Origin: an uncultured Alphaproteobacteria bacterium
GTDB lineage: Bacteria; Pseudomonadota; Alphaproteobacteria; HIMB59; GCA-002718135
Assembly: GCA_902610845.1 (NCBI GenBank)
Contig: CACLXJ010000006.1
Coordinates: 1-45,972, forward strand
Direction of reading: 5' to 3'
Length of the DNA stretch: 45,972 bases
Positions 9,315 to 18,844 of this stretch are shown here, in pieces. The notes beneath the pieces were generated by a model. It had not been told where the DNA came from. It did not search any database and saw only the letters and a list, made by a program, of their open reading frames with translations. Within the stretch, counting starts at the first letter, position 1; each line of letters begins with the position of its first letter. The translations under genes and the position numbers were made by a program.

Positions 9315-11588
9315 TTAATGCAAACTTTTTAATATATTTTCAGCAGTAGCAGGTGCAATTAAATTTTCAGAATTTTTTCCTTTATTGGCATTATATACTG
9401 CGTCCTTTAATGCAATAAAACTTGAAATTGCTAGCATAAATGGTGGCTCTCCAACAGCTTTAGAGCGATTAATAACCTTTTCTTTATTAAAACCACGATC
9501 ATAAATTTCGACATTAAATTTAAATGGTGTCTCACCTGCAGTTGGTATTTTGTAAGTAGAAGGACTATGAGTTGTTAGAACTCCATTTGATTTCCAAGAC
9601 ACTTCTTCAGTTGTAAGCCAACCTAATCCTTGAATATAACCACCTTCAATTTGCCCCATATCAATTCTCTTATTAATAGAATTACCAACATCATGAATTA
9701 TATCAACTTGAAGAATTTTATTTTCACCTGTTAATTTATCAATAATTACTTCTGTTACCGCTGCTCCATAAGTAAAATATAAGAATGGTCTACCTTGAAG
9801 TGTTTTTGTATTTACATTAATTTTGTTAGTTTTATAAAAACCCGAAGATGACAATGGGATTCTATTTAAGTAAGCAGTATTTATCAATTCTTTAAAAGAT
9901 ATTTTTCTTTTATCAAAATAAACAAAATTATTTTCATATTTTATTTTGCTATTTGTTTTAAAATAATCATAAATAAATTCATTTAGACCTGATTTAATAT
10001 TATTTATAGCATTAACAATTGCTGCTCCATTTATATCAGTTGTAGCTGATGCTGCACTTGCTGATGTGTTAGGCACTTTTTCTGTGTCCGTTGAAGAGAT
10101 TTTTATATGTTCGTAATTAAGTCCAAATTCATTTGAAGCCACTAAAACAAGTTTTGTCATCAATCCTTGACCCATTTCAATTCCTCCATGATTTAAATGA
10201 ATGGATCCATCAGTGTAGATATGAACTAAGGCACCACCTTGGTTTAAATGAGTAGTTGTAAATGATATTCCAAACTTTACAGGTGTTATTGCTATTCCTT
10301 TTTTTAAAACTTTATTTTTTTTATTAAAATTATCAATTTCTATTTTTCTTTTTTTGTAATTAGATTTTTTAATTAGTTTATTAAAAATATCTTCAATCAC
10401 ATTGTCAGTAATTTTCATCCCATAATGAGTAGTATTTTTAATTTTATCTTTATAAAAATTAATTTTTCTTATTTCACTTGCTTCTCGATTTAATTTTTGA
10501 GCAATGTTTTCAATTATATTTTCAATACAAAACATTCCTTGAGGACCACCAAATCCACGAAAAGCTGTATTAGAAACAGTATTTGTTTTACATCTATACG
10601 AATTAATTTCTATATTTGGTAAGAAGTAGGCATTATCTATATGATAGATGGCTCTATCATTTATAGCTCCTGATAAATCTGGAGAGATACCGCATCTCGA
10701 TGCCATCATTATTTTTAGAGCAAGTATTTCACCACTATTATTAAAACCTACTTCATAATCAAATAAAAAATCATGCCTTTTTCCAGTCATGATCATATCA
10801 TCATCTCTATCGACTCTTAACTTTACTGGTTTAGATAACTTTTTTGCTGCAATACTTGTAATGGCTGCAAACAAAAAAGATTGTGTTTCTTTTCCTCCAA
10901 AACCACCACCAATTCTTCTTACTATCACATGGATACTATTGTAATTTTGTTTAAGAACTTTACCGATAATTTGCTGTGTTTCTGATGGATGTTGTGTTGA
11001 AGAATAAACTAAAAAATTATTATCTTCTTGTGGAATAGTCATTGCAATTTGACCTTCTAAATAAAAATGATCTTGACCCCCTGAATACAATTTACCTTTT
11101 AGAATGTTGTCAGATTTTTTAAACCCATCTTTTATATCTCCTCTAGTTAGATGCTTCGGTTTTAAAACAAATGATTTTTTCTTTAATGCTTCTTCAATTG
11201 AAACGATCGGTTTAGATATTTTTAAGTCTATTTTTACTTTTAATGCAGCTTTTTTTGCTAAATTATTGGTCTTTGCTATAACTGCAAAAATTGGTTGCCC
11301 ATAATATTCTATATTTTTTGAAGTAAATATTTTATCTCCCTTAAATATTGGCCCAACATCATTTATACCTTCAATGTCTTTTTCAGTAATAATGTTTACT
11401 ACACCTTCTGAAGATAAAACATCTTTATAATCAATTTTTTTTATTACTCCTTTACTGCAATTACTGTATCCAATTACTGCGTGAAGTAAATTTTTAGGTT
11501 CTGATATATCATCAGTATAAATTGCTTTTCCAGTAACATGTTTTACTGCACTTTCATGTTCAATATTTTTTGTAAATATTTTATCCAT
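9315..11588 (-). CDS. xdhB: Xanthine dehydrogenase molybdopterin-binding subunit XdhB
   Basis: 757 aa; 'HVTGKAIYTDDI', 'RRIGGGFGGKE', 'FRGFGGPQGMFCIENI', 'VHIYTDGSIHLNHGGIEMGQGL', 'RSKAVGEPPFMLAIS'. Confidence 0.97.
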   Translation of the reverse strand: MDKIFTKNIEHESAVKHVTGKAIYTDDISEPKNLLHAVIGYSNCSKGVIKKIDYKDVLSSEGVVNIITEKDIEGINDVGPIFKGDKIFTSKNIEYYGQPIFAVIAKTNNLAKKAALKVKIDLKISKPIVSIEEALKKKSFVLKPKHLTRGDIKDGFKKSDNILKGKLYSGGQDHFYLEGQIAMTIPQEDNNFLVYSSTQHPSETQQIIGKVLKQNYNSIHVIVRRIGGGFGGKETQSFLFAAITSIAAKKLSKPVKLRVDRDDDMIMTGKRHDFLFDYEVGFNNSGEILALKIMMASRCGISPDLSGAINDRAIYHIDNAYFLPNIEINSYRCKTNTVSNTAFRGFGGPQGMFCIENIIENIAQKLNREASEIRKINFYKDKIKNTTHYGMKITDNVIEDIFNKLIKKSNYKKRKIEIDNFNKKNKVLKKGIAITPVKFGISFTTTHLNQGGALVHIYTDGSIHLNHGGIEMGQGLMTKLVLVASNEFGLNYEHIKISSTDTEKVPNTSASAASATTDINGAAIVNAINNIKSGLNEFIYDYFKTNSKIKYENNFVYFDKRKISFKELINTAYLNRIPLSSSGFYKTNKINVNTKTLQGRPFLYFTYGAAVTEVIIDKLTGENKILQVDIIHDVGNSINKRIDMGQIEGGYIQGLGWLTTEEVSWKSNGVLTTHSPSTYKIPTAGETPFKFNVEIYDRGFNKEKVINRSKAVGEPPFMLAISSFIALKDAVYNANKGKNSENLIAPATAENILKSLH

Positions 11589-13003
11589 TAATATAATGTT
11601 GATTTAATTTTATTGTTTTCATTTAAAAATCTCTCTAAAAGGTTTTGACTAATTTTAGTTCTATAATTTTTTGACGCTCTCATATCATCTATTGGATCAA
11701 ATTCTCTTTTAATAATTTTCTTTGCTTCATTAATATTTTCTTCATTAAATATTTTATTCAATAGAAATTTTTGAGCTTTTTCAGCTATTTTTGGAGTTTC
11801 TGCCAAACCTCCACAAGCAATTTTTATTTCTTTAATAATGTTTTTTTCAATTCTAGCATTTATAGCCATGAAAATAGAACTTATATCATCATCTATTCTT
11901 TTTGAAATTTTATAACATTTAAGAATATTTTTTTTATAGATGGGTATTATAATTTCTTTAATTATTTCATTAGGTTTTAATTTTGTTTTTCGATAACTGA
12001 GAAAATAATTATCCAATAATAAAGTTTTTTTAACTTTTCCTTGAATTAGAATTTTACTATTGAGTGCAATTAAAACAGGCAAACTATCACCTATTGGAGA
12101 TGCGCTACCAATGTTACCTCCAAGAGATGCAGTATTTCTTATTTGCTCAGATCCGTATCTTTCAAACATTTTAGCAAATGTTGGATATATATTTTCTAAA
12201 ATTGGTAAAATATCATTTATGGGTGTAGCAGATCCAATATGTAAATTGTTGTTTTTATTTTTAATATAATTTAAATCTTTATTTGAACCTAAATAAAAAA
12301 TATTTTTTAAATCTTTTCTTTTTTTTGTTACTTCAAGAGCTAGATCCGTACCCCCGACTAGTAAATGTGCATTAGTAATCTTTTGATAGTCTTTTATTAG
12401 AGAATTTAAATTATAATGGATGAAAAATTTAGAATCATTTTTTTTAATAACAATATCAGTTTTCTTAATTGATTTTAATAATTTAATAACTTTACTCTTT
12501 GAAAACTTATCACTTTTATAGCTATACATATTCTTAATTGCATTTTTAATTGGAAGATAACCTGTACATCTACATAAATTTCCAGAAAGAAACTTATCTA
12601 TATTTTCTTCTGTTGGTTTTATTTTATTTTCATACATATTGTACATTGACATGATAATACCTGGTGTACAAAAACCACATTGAGATCCGTCACTATCAAT
12701 CATTGATTGTTGAACAGGATGAAGTTTATTTTTTTGTATATGCTCAACTGTTATTAATTGCTTACCATGAAGAGAATACAAAAAAGTAATACAAGTGTTT
12801 ATACTTTTATAAGAAATTTTATTTTCTTTTAATTCTCCTACAACTGCAGTACATGCTCCACAATCACCAGATGCACAACCTTCTTTTGTTCCAGTTAACT
12901 CATGATTATTACGAAGATAATTTAATACCGTTGTGTTTGTGTCCAAATCTTTGATAGATATTTTTTCTTCATTAAGAAGAAAATCGATATGCGCTCTAGA
13001 CAC
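11588..13003 (-). CDS. xdhA: Xanthine dehydrogenase FeS/FAD subunit XdhA
   Basis: 'GTKEGCASGDCGACT', 'CGFCTPGIIMSMY', 'NLCRCTGY' 2Fe-2S motifs; FAD segment 'GGTDLALEV..', 'RNTASLGGNIGSASPIGDSLPVL'. Confidence 0.97.
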   Translation of the reverse strand: MSRAHIDFLLNEEKISIKDLDTNTTVLNYLRNNHELTGTKEGCASGDCGACTAVVGELKENKISYKSINTCITFLYSLHGKQLITVEHIQKNKLHPVQQSMIDSDGSQCGFCTPGIIMSMYNMYENKIKPTEENIDKFLSGNLCRCTGYLPIKNAIKNMYSYKSDKFSKSKVIKLLKSIKKTDIVIKKNDSKFFIHYNLNSLIKDYQKITNAHLLVGGTDLALEVTKKRKDLKNIFYLGSNKDLNYIKNKNNNLHIGSATPINDILPILENIYPTFAKMFERYGSEQIRNTASLGGNIGSASPIGDSLPVLIALNSKILIQGKVKKTLLLDNYFLSYRKTKLKPNEIIKEIIIPIYKKNILKCYKISKRIDDDISSIFMAINARIEKNIIKEIKIACGGLAETPKIAEKAQKFLLNKIFNEENINEAKKIIKREFDPIDDMRASKNYRTKISQNLLERFLNENNKIKSTLY

Positions 13004-13356
13004 TAGCTTCCTCTATATGTTGAATAACTCCACGGGGTAATAAGAAGAGGGACATGGTAGTGCTCTTCTTTGTTAATTCCAAATCTAATTATTACGTCAT
13101 CAAGAAAGAATGGTTCATGAAGATTTGTAAATTCCTTAAAATAACTCCCGCAAAGAAATAATAACTCATATTTTCCAAGTATAAAATTCTCTTTACTTAA
13201 TATAGGCTCATCACATCTGCCATCTTCATTGAGAGTGAAATTTGAAATTTTAACTTTATTTTCACCATCAATTTTGAAAAGAGACCCTTTTATACCAGAA
13301 CCAGGCTTACCATTATAGGTATCCAAAACATGAGTAGTTAAATATCCTTTAGACAT
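13003..13356 (-). CDS. uraH: 5-hydroxyisourate hydrolase (transthyretin-like)
   Basis: 'TTHVLDTYNGKPGSGIK', 'HYHVPLLITPWSYSTYRGS' with C-terminal YRGS signature. Confidence 0.97.
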   Translation of the reverse strand: MSKGYLTTHVLDTYNGKPGSGIKGSLFKIDGENKVKISNFTLNEDGRCDEPILSKENFILGKYELLFLCGSYFKEFTNLHEPFFLDDVIIRFGINKEEHYHVPLLITPWSYSTYRGS

Positions 13357-13377
13357 AATACTTATTCTTTTATACAG

Positions 13378-13391
13378 TATTTAGCTAAATA
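13378..13391. promoter_or_regulatory. 14-bp perfect palindrome TATTTAGCTAAATA, candidate operator
   Basis: Self-reverse-complementary sequence inside the 52-bp divergent gap between uraH and puuE. Confidence 0.35.
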
Positions 13392-13408
13392 TTAAATCAA
13401 GCATTTTT

Positions 13409-14320
13409 ATGAAAGACGACAGAAATTATAAAGGCTACGGAAATAATGACTCTAACTTTTATTGGCCTAATAAATCAAAACTAGCTCTTCAATTTGTTCT
13501 AAATTATGAGGAAGGTGCTGAAAATTCAATAATAAATGGTGACGAAGGATCAGAAACTTTTTTATCGGAAATAATTAATGCAAAGCAAATAATAGGTGCC
13601 AGAAATATGAATATGGAATCAATATATGAGTATGGCTCAAGAAGGGGTTTTTGGAGAATACATAATGAGTTTGAAAAAAGAAAATTACCTTTAACAATAT
13701 TTGGCGTTGGTATGGCTTTAGAAAAAAATCCTGATGTTTGTGAACAAATAATTAAATCAAAGTATGAAGTAGCTAGCCATGGTTATCGATGGATAGACTA
13801 TCAAAATATAACTGAGGAAGTTGAAAAAGAACATACTATAAAATGTAACAACATTATTAAAGATATTTTTGGTTATTTTCCGTCTGGTTGGTATACTGGT
13901 AGAACAAGCCCAAATACAAGAAATATAATTTTAGAAAATACAAATATTATTTACGATAGTGACTCCTATGCTGATGATTTACCCTTCTGGATAAAAGTAA
14001 AAAATAAAAAACATCTAATTATTCCATACACTCTTGATAATAATGATATGAGATTCTCTACCTTACAAGGTTTTAACACAGGTGAGGATTTTTATAATTA
14101 CTTAAAAAACTCATTTGATACATTATACAGAGAAGCAAACGAGTTCAATAAACCAAAAATGATGAGTGTGGGTTTACATTGTCGATTAATAGCCAGACCT
14201 GGAAGATTTATGTCTTTGGTAAAATTTTTGAATTATGTTTCTAGTTATAATGATATTTGGATATGCAAAAGAGAGGAAATTGCCAATTATTGGTATGAAA
14301 ATTTTAGTGATGAAAATTGA
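13409..14320 (+). CDS. puuE: Allantoinase PuuE (polysaccharide deacetylase family)
   Basis: 'LALQFVLNYEEGAENSI..GDEGSETFL', 'YEYGSRRGFWRI', 'EVASHGYRWIDYQ', 'GWYTGRTSPNTR', 'GLHCRLIARPGR'. Confidence 0.95.
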   Translation: MKDDRNYKGYGNNDSNFYWPNKSKLALQFVLNYEEGAENSIINGDEGSETFLSEIINAKQIIGARNMNMESIYEYGSRRGFWRIHNEFEKRKLPLTIFGVGMALEKNPDVCEQIIKSKYEVASHGYRWIDYQNITEEVEKEHTIKCNNIIKDIFGYFPSGWYTGRTSPNTRNIILENTNIIYDSDSYADDLPFWIKVKNKKHLIIPYTLDNNDMRFSTLQGFNTGEDFYNYLKNSFDTLYREANEFNKPKMMSVGLHCRLIARPGRFMSLVKFLNYVSSYNDIWICKREEIANYWYENFSDEN

Positions 14321-14819
14321 AGATATTAATAATTATAACTCTGAAAAATTTATTGATTCTTTTAAAAATATTTATGAAGAATCTAAATTTATAACAGAAC
14401 ATGCTGATAAAAAGCGACCATTTAAAAATAAAAAAGAAATGATATTAATATTTTTAGAGTTGTTTGATAATTTAGATGAAGAAACTAAAATAAATATAAT
14501 TAAAAAACATCCTGATCTAGCCGATAAAATAAAAATAAATAAAGGTTTATCTGAATTATCTGATGAAGAACAAAGTAGATCCGGTTTAAAAGATTGTTCA
14601 GAACAAGAATTTAACTTATTTAAAGATTTAAATTCAAGATTTAAAAATAAATTTAATATTCCATTTATTTTTGCAGTTAGAAATAAAAATAGAAATGAAA
14701 TTATAACAGAGTTTAAAAGTAGATTAGACAATAATGATTTAAACTTAGAAATAAAAACTTCAATTTCACAAGTAAAAGAAATTGCAAAATTAAGATTAAC
14801 AGAATTAATTAATGAATAA
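14310..14819 (+). CDS. uraD: 2-oxo-4-hydroxy-4-carboxy-5-ureidoimidazoline (OHCU) decarboxylase
   Basis: 'HPDLADKI', 'LSDEEQSRSGL', 'FKFNIPFIFAVRNKN' type motifs (here KFNIPFIFAVRNKNRNEI); start set at the internal ATG at 14310 (MKIEDIN) rather than track start 14235. Confidence 0.92.
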   Translation: MKIEDINNYNSEKFIDSFKNIYEESKFITEHADKKRPFKNKKEMILIFLELFDNLDEETKINIIKKHPDLADKIKINKGLSELSDEEQSRSGLKDCSEQEFNLFKDLNSRFKNKFNIPFIFAVRNKNRNEIITEFKSRLDNNDLNLEIKTSISQVKEIAKLRLTELINE

Positions 14820-15789
14820 GAAATACATTCAAAAAAATTATATAAACTTATGTAGTAAGGTTTTAGGTACAAAAATTCATAGATTTTCTGATCAGTTTTT
14901 TGGATCAGCATCCAGATTGCTTAAAGAGGAACAGCCAATTTTTAAAGAAGGAGTATATGATAAAAATGGGAAATGGATGGATGGATGGGAAACAAGAAGA
15001 AAAAGAATTGAAGGAAATGATTATGTTACTATTAAATTAGGCCTTCCTGGTAAAATTAATTTTGCTGAAATAGACACAAGCTATTTTAATGGCAATCAAC
15101 CTGAATACGCAAGCATTGATGCTTGTTATTTTGAAAAAAATAAATTTAATTGGGTAAATATTTTATCAAAAAGGAAACTTAATCCAAATTACTTTCATGG
15201 TTTTAAAACTCAACAGAATAATAAAGTTTTTAACTTCATAAGATTGAACATCTATCCAGATGGAGGAGTTGCAAGATTAAAATTATTAGGAAATTTAGAT
15301 GTATCAAAATTAAAATTTCCAAATAAAAAATTTGATTTACTTAGCATCCTTAATGGTTCAAAAATTGTGGCATGTAGTGATGAACATTTTGGAAGGGCAG
15401 AAAATTTATTAATTCCATTTAAATCTAAAAATATGGGCAATGGTTGGGAAACTAAAAGAAGAAGAGGATCAGGATATGACTGGGTTATAATTAAACTTGG
15501 CAAACCTGGTTTAATTGAAAAGTTTAATATTGAAACTCATTATTTTAAAGGTAATTATCCGTCTCATTGCTCAGTACAAGGTCTTTATTCAATAAAAAAT
15601 ATAAATATAAGCAAATTAATAAATGAAAGCAAAAATTGGAAATTTTTAATAAAAAATAAAAATCTTAAACCTAATTCATCATTAAAAATTAATTCAACTA
15701 AACACATTAAAAAAATAAATTATTTAAAGTTAAATATTTATCCTGACGGTGGAATTTCACGGATCAGGGCAATTGGAAAGTTTTTGTGA
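14812..15789 (+). CDS. alc: Allantoicase
   Basis: Two tandem allantoicase repeats: 'DGWETRRKRIEGNDYVTIKLGLPGKI' / 'NGWETKRRRGSGYDWVIIKLGKPGLI', 'RLNIYPDGGVARL' / 'KLNIYPDGGISRI'. Confidence 0.95.
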   Translation: MNKKYIQKNYINLCSKVLGTKIHRFSDQFFGSASRLLKEEQPIFKEGVYDKNGKWMDGWETRRKRIEGNDYVTIKLGLPGKINFAEIDTSYFNGNQPEYASIDACYFEKNKFNWVNILSKRKLNPNYFHGFKTQQNNKVFNFIRLNIYPDGGVARLKLLGNLDVSKLKFPNKKFDLLSILNGSKIVACSDEHFGRAENLLIPFKSKNMGNGWETKRRRGSGYDWVIIKLGKPGLIEKFNIETHYFKGNYPSHCSVQGLYSIKNINISKLINESKNWKFLIKNKNLKPNSSLKINSTKHIKKINYLKLNIYPDGGISRIRAIGKFL

Positions 15790-16280
15790 ACTATAAAATA
15801 AAGAATATTAGTAAAAAGAATTTCAAAAATTATGGTGATTTAATTACAACATCTAATAAAAATTATGAAAGTATTAATAAAGATACAACCGATAGTTTTT
15901 TTGATTTAGCAAATATTCAAATAATTGGTGATGACAAAAGATCTAGATTAAATATTTTTCATGCAAAGAAAAGAAACTTTCCATTAAAAATTAACATGTT
16001 AGAAAATCACCCCTTTAGTTCTCAAGTATTTCTTCCATTTAATGCTACAGGTTTTTTAGTTTTAGTTGCTCCAATAGGTAACAAACCTAAAATTGATTTA
16101 ATTGAAATATTCAAAGTAAGCGGTGGTGATGGTATAAATTTTAATCCCAAAGTATGGCATTTTCCTCTAATATCTCTTGAGAATGAAAAATATATTACCA
16201 TTGATAAAAAAGATGCGGATAATAATATTGAGATTTATAATTTTGAACAATCAGAAATATTTGAATTAAATTATGAGTGA
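15786..16280 (+). CDS. allA: Ureidoglycolate lyase
   Basis: 'MLENHPFSSQVFLPF', 'GDGINFNPKVWHFPLISL'; follows allantoicase. Confidence 0.9.
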   Translation: MNYKIKNISKKNFKNYGDLITTSNKNYESINKDTTDSFFDLANIQIIGDDKRSRLNIFHAKKRNFPLKINMLENHPFSSQVFLPFNATGFLVLVAPIGNKPKIDLIEIFKVSGGDGINFNPKVWHFPLISLENEKYITIDKKDADNNIEIYNFEQSEIFELNYE

Positions 16281-17778
16281 TACAATATTAAATATAGAAA
16301 ATATTACAAAATCTTTTCCAAGAGTAATTGCAAATAAAAAGGTTACTTTTGATATTAAAAAAAATGCAGTTCATGCAATTTTAGGAGAAAATGGAGCAGG
16401 GAAATCTACGTTAGTAAAAATTCTATATGGTCTCTTAGAACCAGATGAAGGAAATATTAAATTAAATAATAAGGATTTTAAAGTTAATTCCCCAGCAGAA
16501 GCAAGGAAACAAGGAATAGGAATGGTATTTCAGCATTTTTCTTTATTTGATTCTTTATCAGTAAAAGAAAATTTAATTTTAGGAATTGATGAAAAGATGT
16601 CTTATTCAGATTTAGAAAATAAGCTAGAAAATATAAGCTCAAGATATAATCTTCCCTTAGATTTAGATGCTCCAATTACTGCTTTATCAGCTGGAGAAAA
16701 GCAGCGTGTAGAAATTGTAAGAATTTTATTACAAGACCCTAAGATACTTATTATGGATGAACCAACTTCAGTCTTAACACCACAAGAAGTTGAAAGTTTA
16801 TTTGTAACATTAAATGCACTCGTCAAAGAAGGTCGTACAATATTATATATCACTCATAAACTCGAAGAAGTAATATCAATATGTGATACAGTTACTATAA
16901 TGAGAAGTGGCGAAATTATAGACACTTCAAGTACTTCAAATCAAACTGCAAAAACACTGGCAACAAAAATGCTAGGACAAAAATTAGATGACTTAAAAAC
17001 TAATTATGAACATATAAAAGACGAAGTTAACTTTGAAGTAAAAAATATTTCATGTGATTTTAACGATCCATTTTTAACAGACCTTAAAAATATTTCTTTT
17101 CAAGTTAGAGTGGGTGAGATTTATGGCATTGCTGGTGTTGCTGGTAATGGACAATCAGAATTAATGGATATATTAACAGGAGAAAATATAAATATTAAAT
17201 CTGGATCAATTACTTTTGATAATAAAAAAATTGAAAAGTATGGGCCACAAAAAAGAAGAGATTTATCTATTTCTTTTGTTCCTGAGAATAGATTGGGTCA
17301 TAGTGCAGTACCTGAGTTAAGTTTGTCTGATAATATTCTTTTAAGTCAATTTCCAAAAAATAATTTTATTAAAAATGGTATAATTTTGAAAAATAACGTC
17401 GATGATTTTGCGAATAATGTAATTAATGAATTTAAAGTCATTACTCCTGGGAATGATGCCAAAGCATCAAGTTTGTCTGGAGGAAATTTACAAAAATATG
17501 TTATTGGCAGAGAAATATCATCCAAGCCAAAAATATTAATTATTTCACATCCAACTTGGGGAATAGATGCTGGTGCTGAGCATTCTATAAGAGAGTCTTT
17601 GATAGAATTATCTCAAAATGGAACATCTATAATTGTTATTTCTCAAGATTTAGATGAATTGATTGAAATTACTCATAAAATATCTGTTATTTATGATGGT
17701 AATTTATCCAAACCTTTTAAAACTAGTGAAGTAGGAATTGAAAAATTGGGATTATTGATGGGTGGAAAAAATGAATAG
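16273..17778 (+). CDS. BMP-type (nucleoside/purine) ABC transporter, double ATP-binding protein
   Basis: Two NBDs; 'GENGAGKSTLVKILYGLLEPDEG', 'LSAGEKQRVEIVRIL', 'GVAGNGQSELMDIL', 'LSGGNLQKYVIGREI'. Confidence 0.93.
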   Translation: MSDTILNIENITKSFPRVIANKKVTFDIKKNAVHAILGENGAGKSTLVKILYGLLEPDEGNIKLNNKDFKVNSPAEARKQGIGMVFQHFSLFDSLSVKENLILGIDEKMSYSDLENKLENISSRYNLPLDLDAPITALSAGEKQRVEIVRILLQDPKILIMDEPTSVLTPQEVESLFVTLNALVKEGRTILYITHKLEEVISICDTVTIMRSGEIIDTSSTSNQTAKTLATKMLGQKLDDLKTNYEHIKDEVNFEVKNISCDFNDPFLTDLKNISFQVRVGEIYGIAGVAGNGQSELMDILTGENINIKSGSITFDNKKIEKYGPQKRRDLSISFVPENRLGHSAVPELSLSDNILLSQFPKNNFIKNGIILKNNVDDFANNVINEFKVITPGNDAKASSLSGGNLQKYVIGREISSKPKILIISHPTWGIDAGAEHSIRESLIELSQNGTSIIVISQDLDELIEITHKISVIYDGNLSKPFKTSEVGIEKLGLLMGGKNE

Positions 17779-18844
17779 TTTATTTCCCTCTATAGTTTCT
17801 CGCTCACAGAGTTCGGGTCTAATGAATTTTTTTGTTCCCATAATATCTATTGTTTTAACTTTAATTACAGGTTCAATTATTTTTGTTCTTCTTGGTTTTG
17901 ATCCAGTTTATGCATTGTATACATTTTTTATTTCACCTATTTCTTCAACCTACGGTATTTCTGAATTATTTGTAAAAGCAACTCCTTTAGCCTTAATTGC
18001 AATTGGCCTCTCATATTGTTTTAAGAATAATATTTATAATATTGGAGCTGAAGGACAACTTACCATGGGTGCAATTTTTGGTGGAGGTATTGGAATTTTA
18101 TTTCATGATACAAATGCTTTTTGGTTGTTGCCATTAATGATTTTTGGCGGAGCTATTGGAGGAGCATTGTGGGGCTTAATTCCAGCTATTTTAAAAACAA
18201 AATTTAATACAAATGAAATTTTAACAAGTTTAATGTTAGTTTATGTTGCTTTATATATTTTAGATTATTTAGTAGTGGGTCCTTGGAAAGATCCATTTGG
18301 TTATAGTTTTCCTAAATCAAGACCATTTAGTGAATCTGGAAGAATGCCTTTACTATTTGATGGTTTAAGGGTTCACTTTGGATTAATTATAACGCTATTT
18401 TTAATTTTTGTATCTTGGTTTATATTTTCAAAAACTATTTTTGGCTTTCAATTAAAAGTATCCGGTTATAGTCCTAAAGCTGCAAGATATGCTGGTTTTA
18501 ATCAAACAACTTTAGTTTTTTTTGCTTTTGCAATTTGTGGTGCTTTTGCTGGTATTGCAGGTTTAGCTGAAGTATCCGGCCCAATTGGATTATTATATAG
18601 GGATATTTCTCCTAACTATGGATTTACTGCAATTATTGTTGCTTTCTTAGGTAGACTTCACCCAATTGGTATAATTTTTGCTTCTTTAGTTATTGCTCTT
18701 ACTTATCTTGGTGCTGAAGATGCACAATTGTTTCTACAGATCCCTTCAGCAGTAGGTTTTATATTTCAGGGACTGGTGTTATTTTATTTATTAGGTGCAG
18801 AATTGCTAATTAACTATAAATTAACTTACAAAAAATTATTATGA
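17771..18844 (+). CDS. BMP-type ABC transporter permease 1
   Basis: 'NNIYNIGAEGQLTMGAIFGG', 'KFNTNEILTSLMLVYVA', 'PKAARYAGFN'. Confidence 0.92.
   Translation: MNSLFPSIVSRSQSSGLMNFFVPIISIVLTLITGSIIFVLLGFDPVYALYTFFISPISSTYGISELFVKATPLALIAIGLSYCFKNNIYNIGAEGQLTMGAIFGGGIGILFHDTNAFWLLPLMIFGGAIGGALWGLIPAILKTKFNTNEILTSLMLVYVALYILDYLVVGPWKDPFGYSFPKSRPFSESGRMPLLFDGLRVHFGLIITLFLIFVSWFIFSKTIFGFQLKVSGYSPKAARYAGFNQTTLVFFAFAICGAFAGIAGLAEVSGPIGLLYRDISPNYGFTAIIVAFLGRLHPIGIIFASLVIALTYLGAEDAQLFLQIPSAVGFIFQGLVLFYLLGAELLINYKLTYKKLL

Noticed and set aside
9015-9332. 105-aa plus-strand ORF inside xdhC
   Set aside because: Antisense shadow ORF of conserved XdhC coding sequence.
11104-11304. 66-aa plus-strand ORF inside xdhB
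   Set aside because: Antisense shadow ORF. The same reasoning applies to 12060-12269, 6111-6296, 15252-15503, 16484-16675, 16602-16853, 26715-26909, 27974-28207, 30105-30290, 32107-32325, 36433-36663, 37566-37763, 39234-39419, 42439-42630, 43593-43787, 43763-43954, 29418-29600 and the same-strand 19380-19646.
14235-14309. N-terminal extension of UraD as given in the ORF track
   Set aside because: Extension is the out-of-frame 3' end of puuE; conserved UraD begins at the ATG at 14310.
14372-14911. 179-aa minus-strand ORF antisense to uraD/alc
   Set aside because: Lies entirely opposite well-supported uraD and the alc start; low-complexity Ser/Leu/Phe/Ile/Asn content typical of antisense AT-rich coding; no family resemblance.
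14930-15780. Internal repeat within the allantoicase gene
   Set aside because: Explained by the known two-repeat architecture of allantoicase; not a novel duplication.
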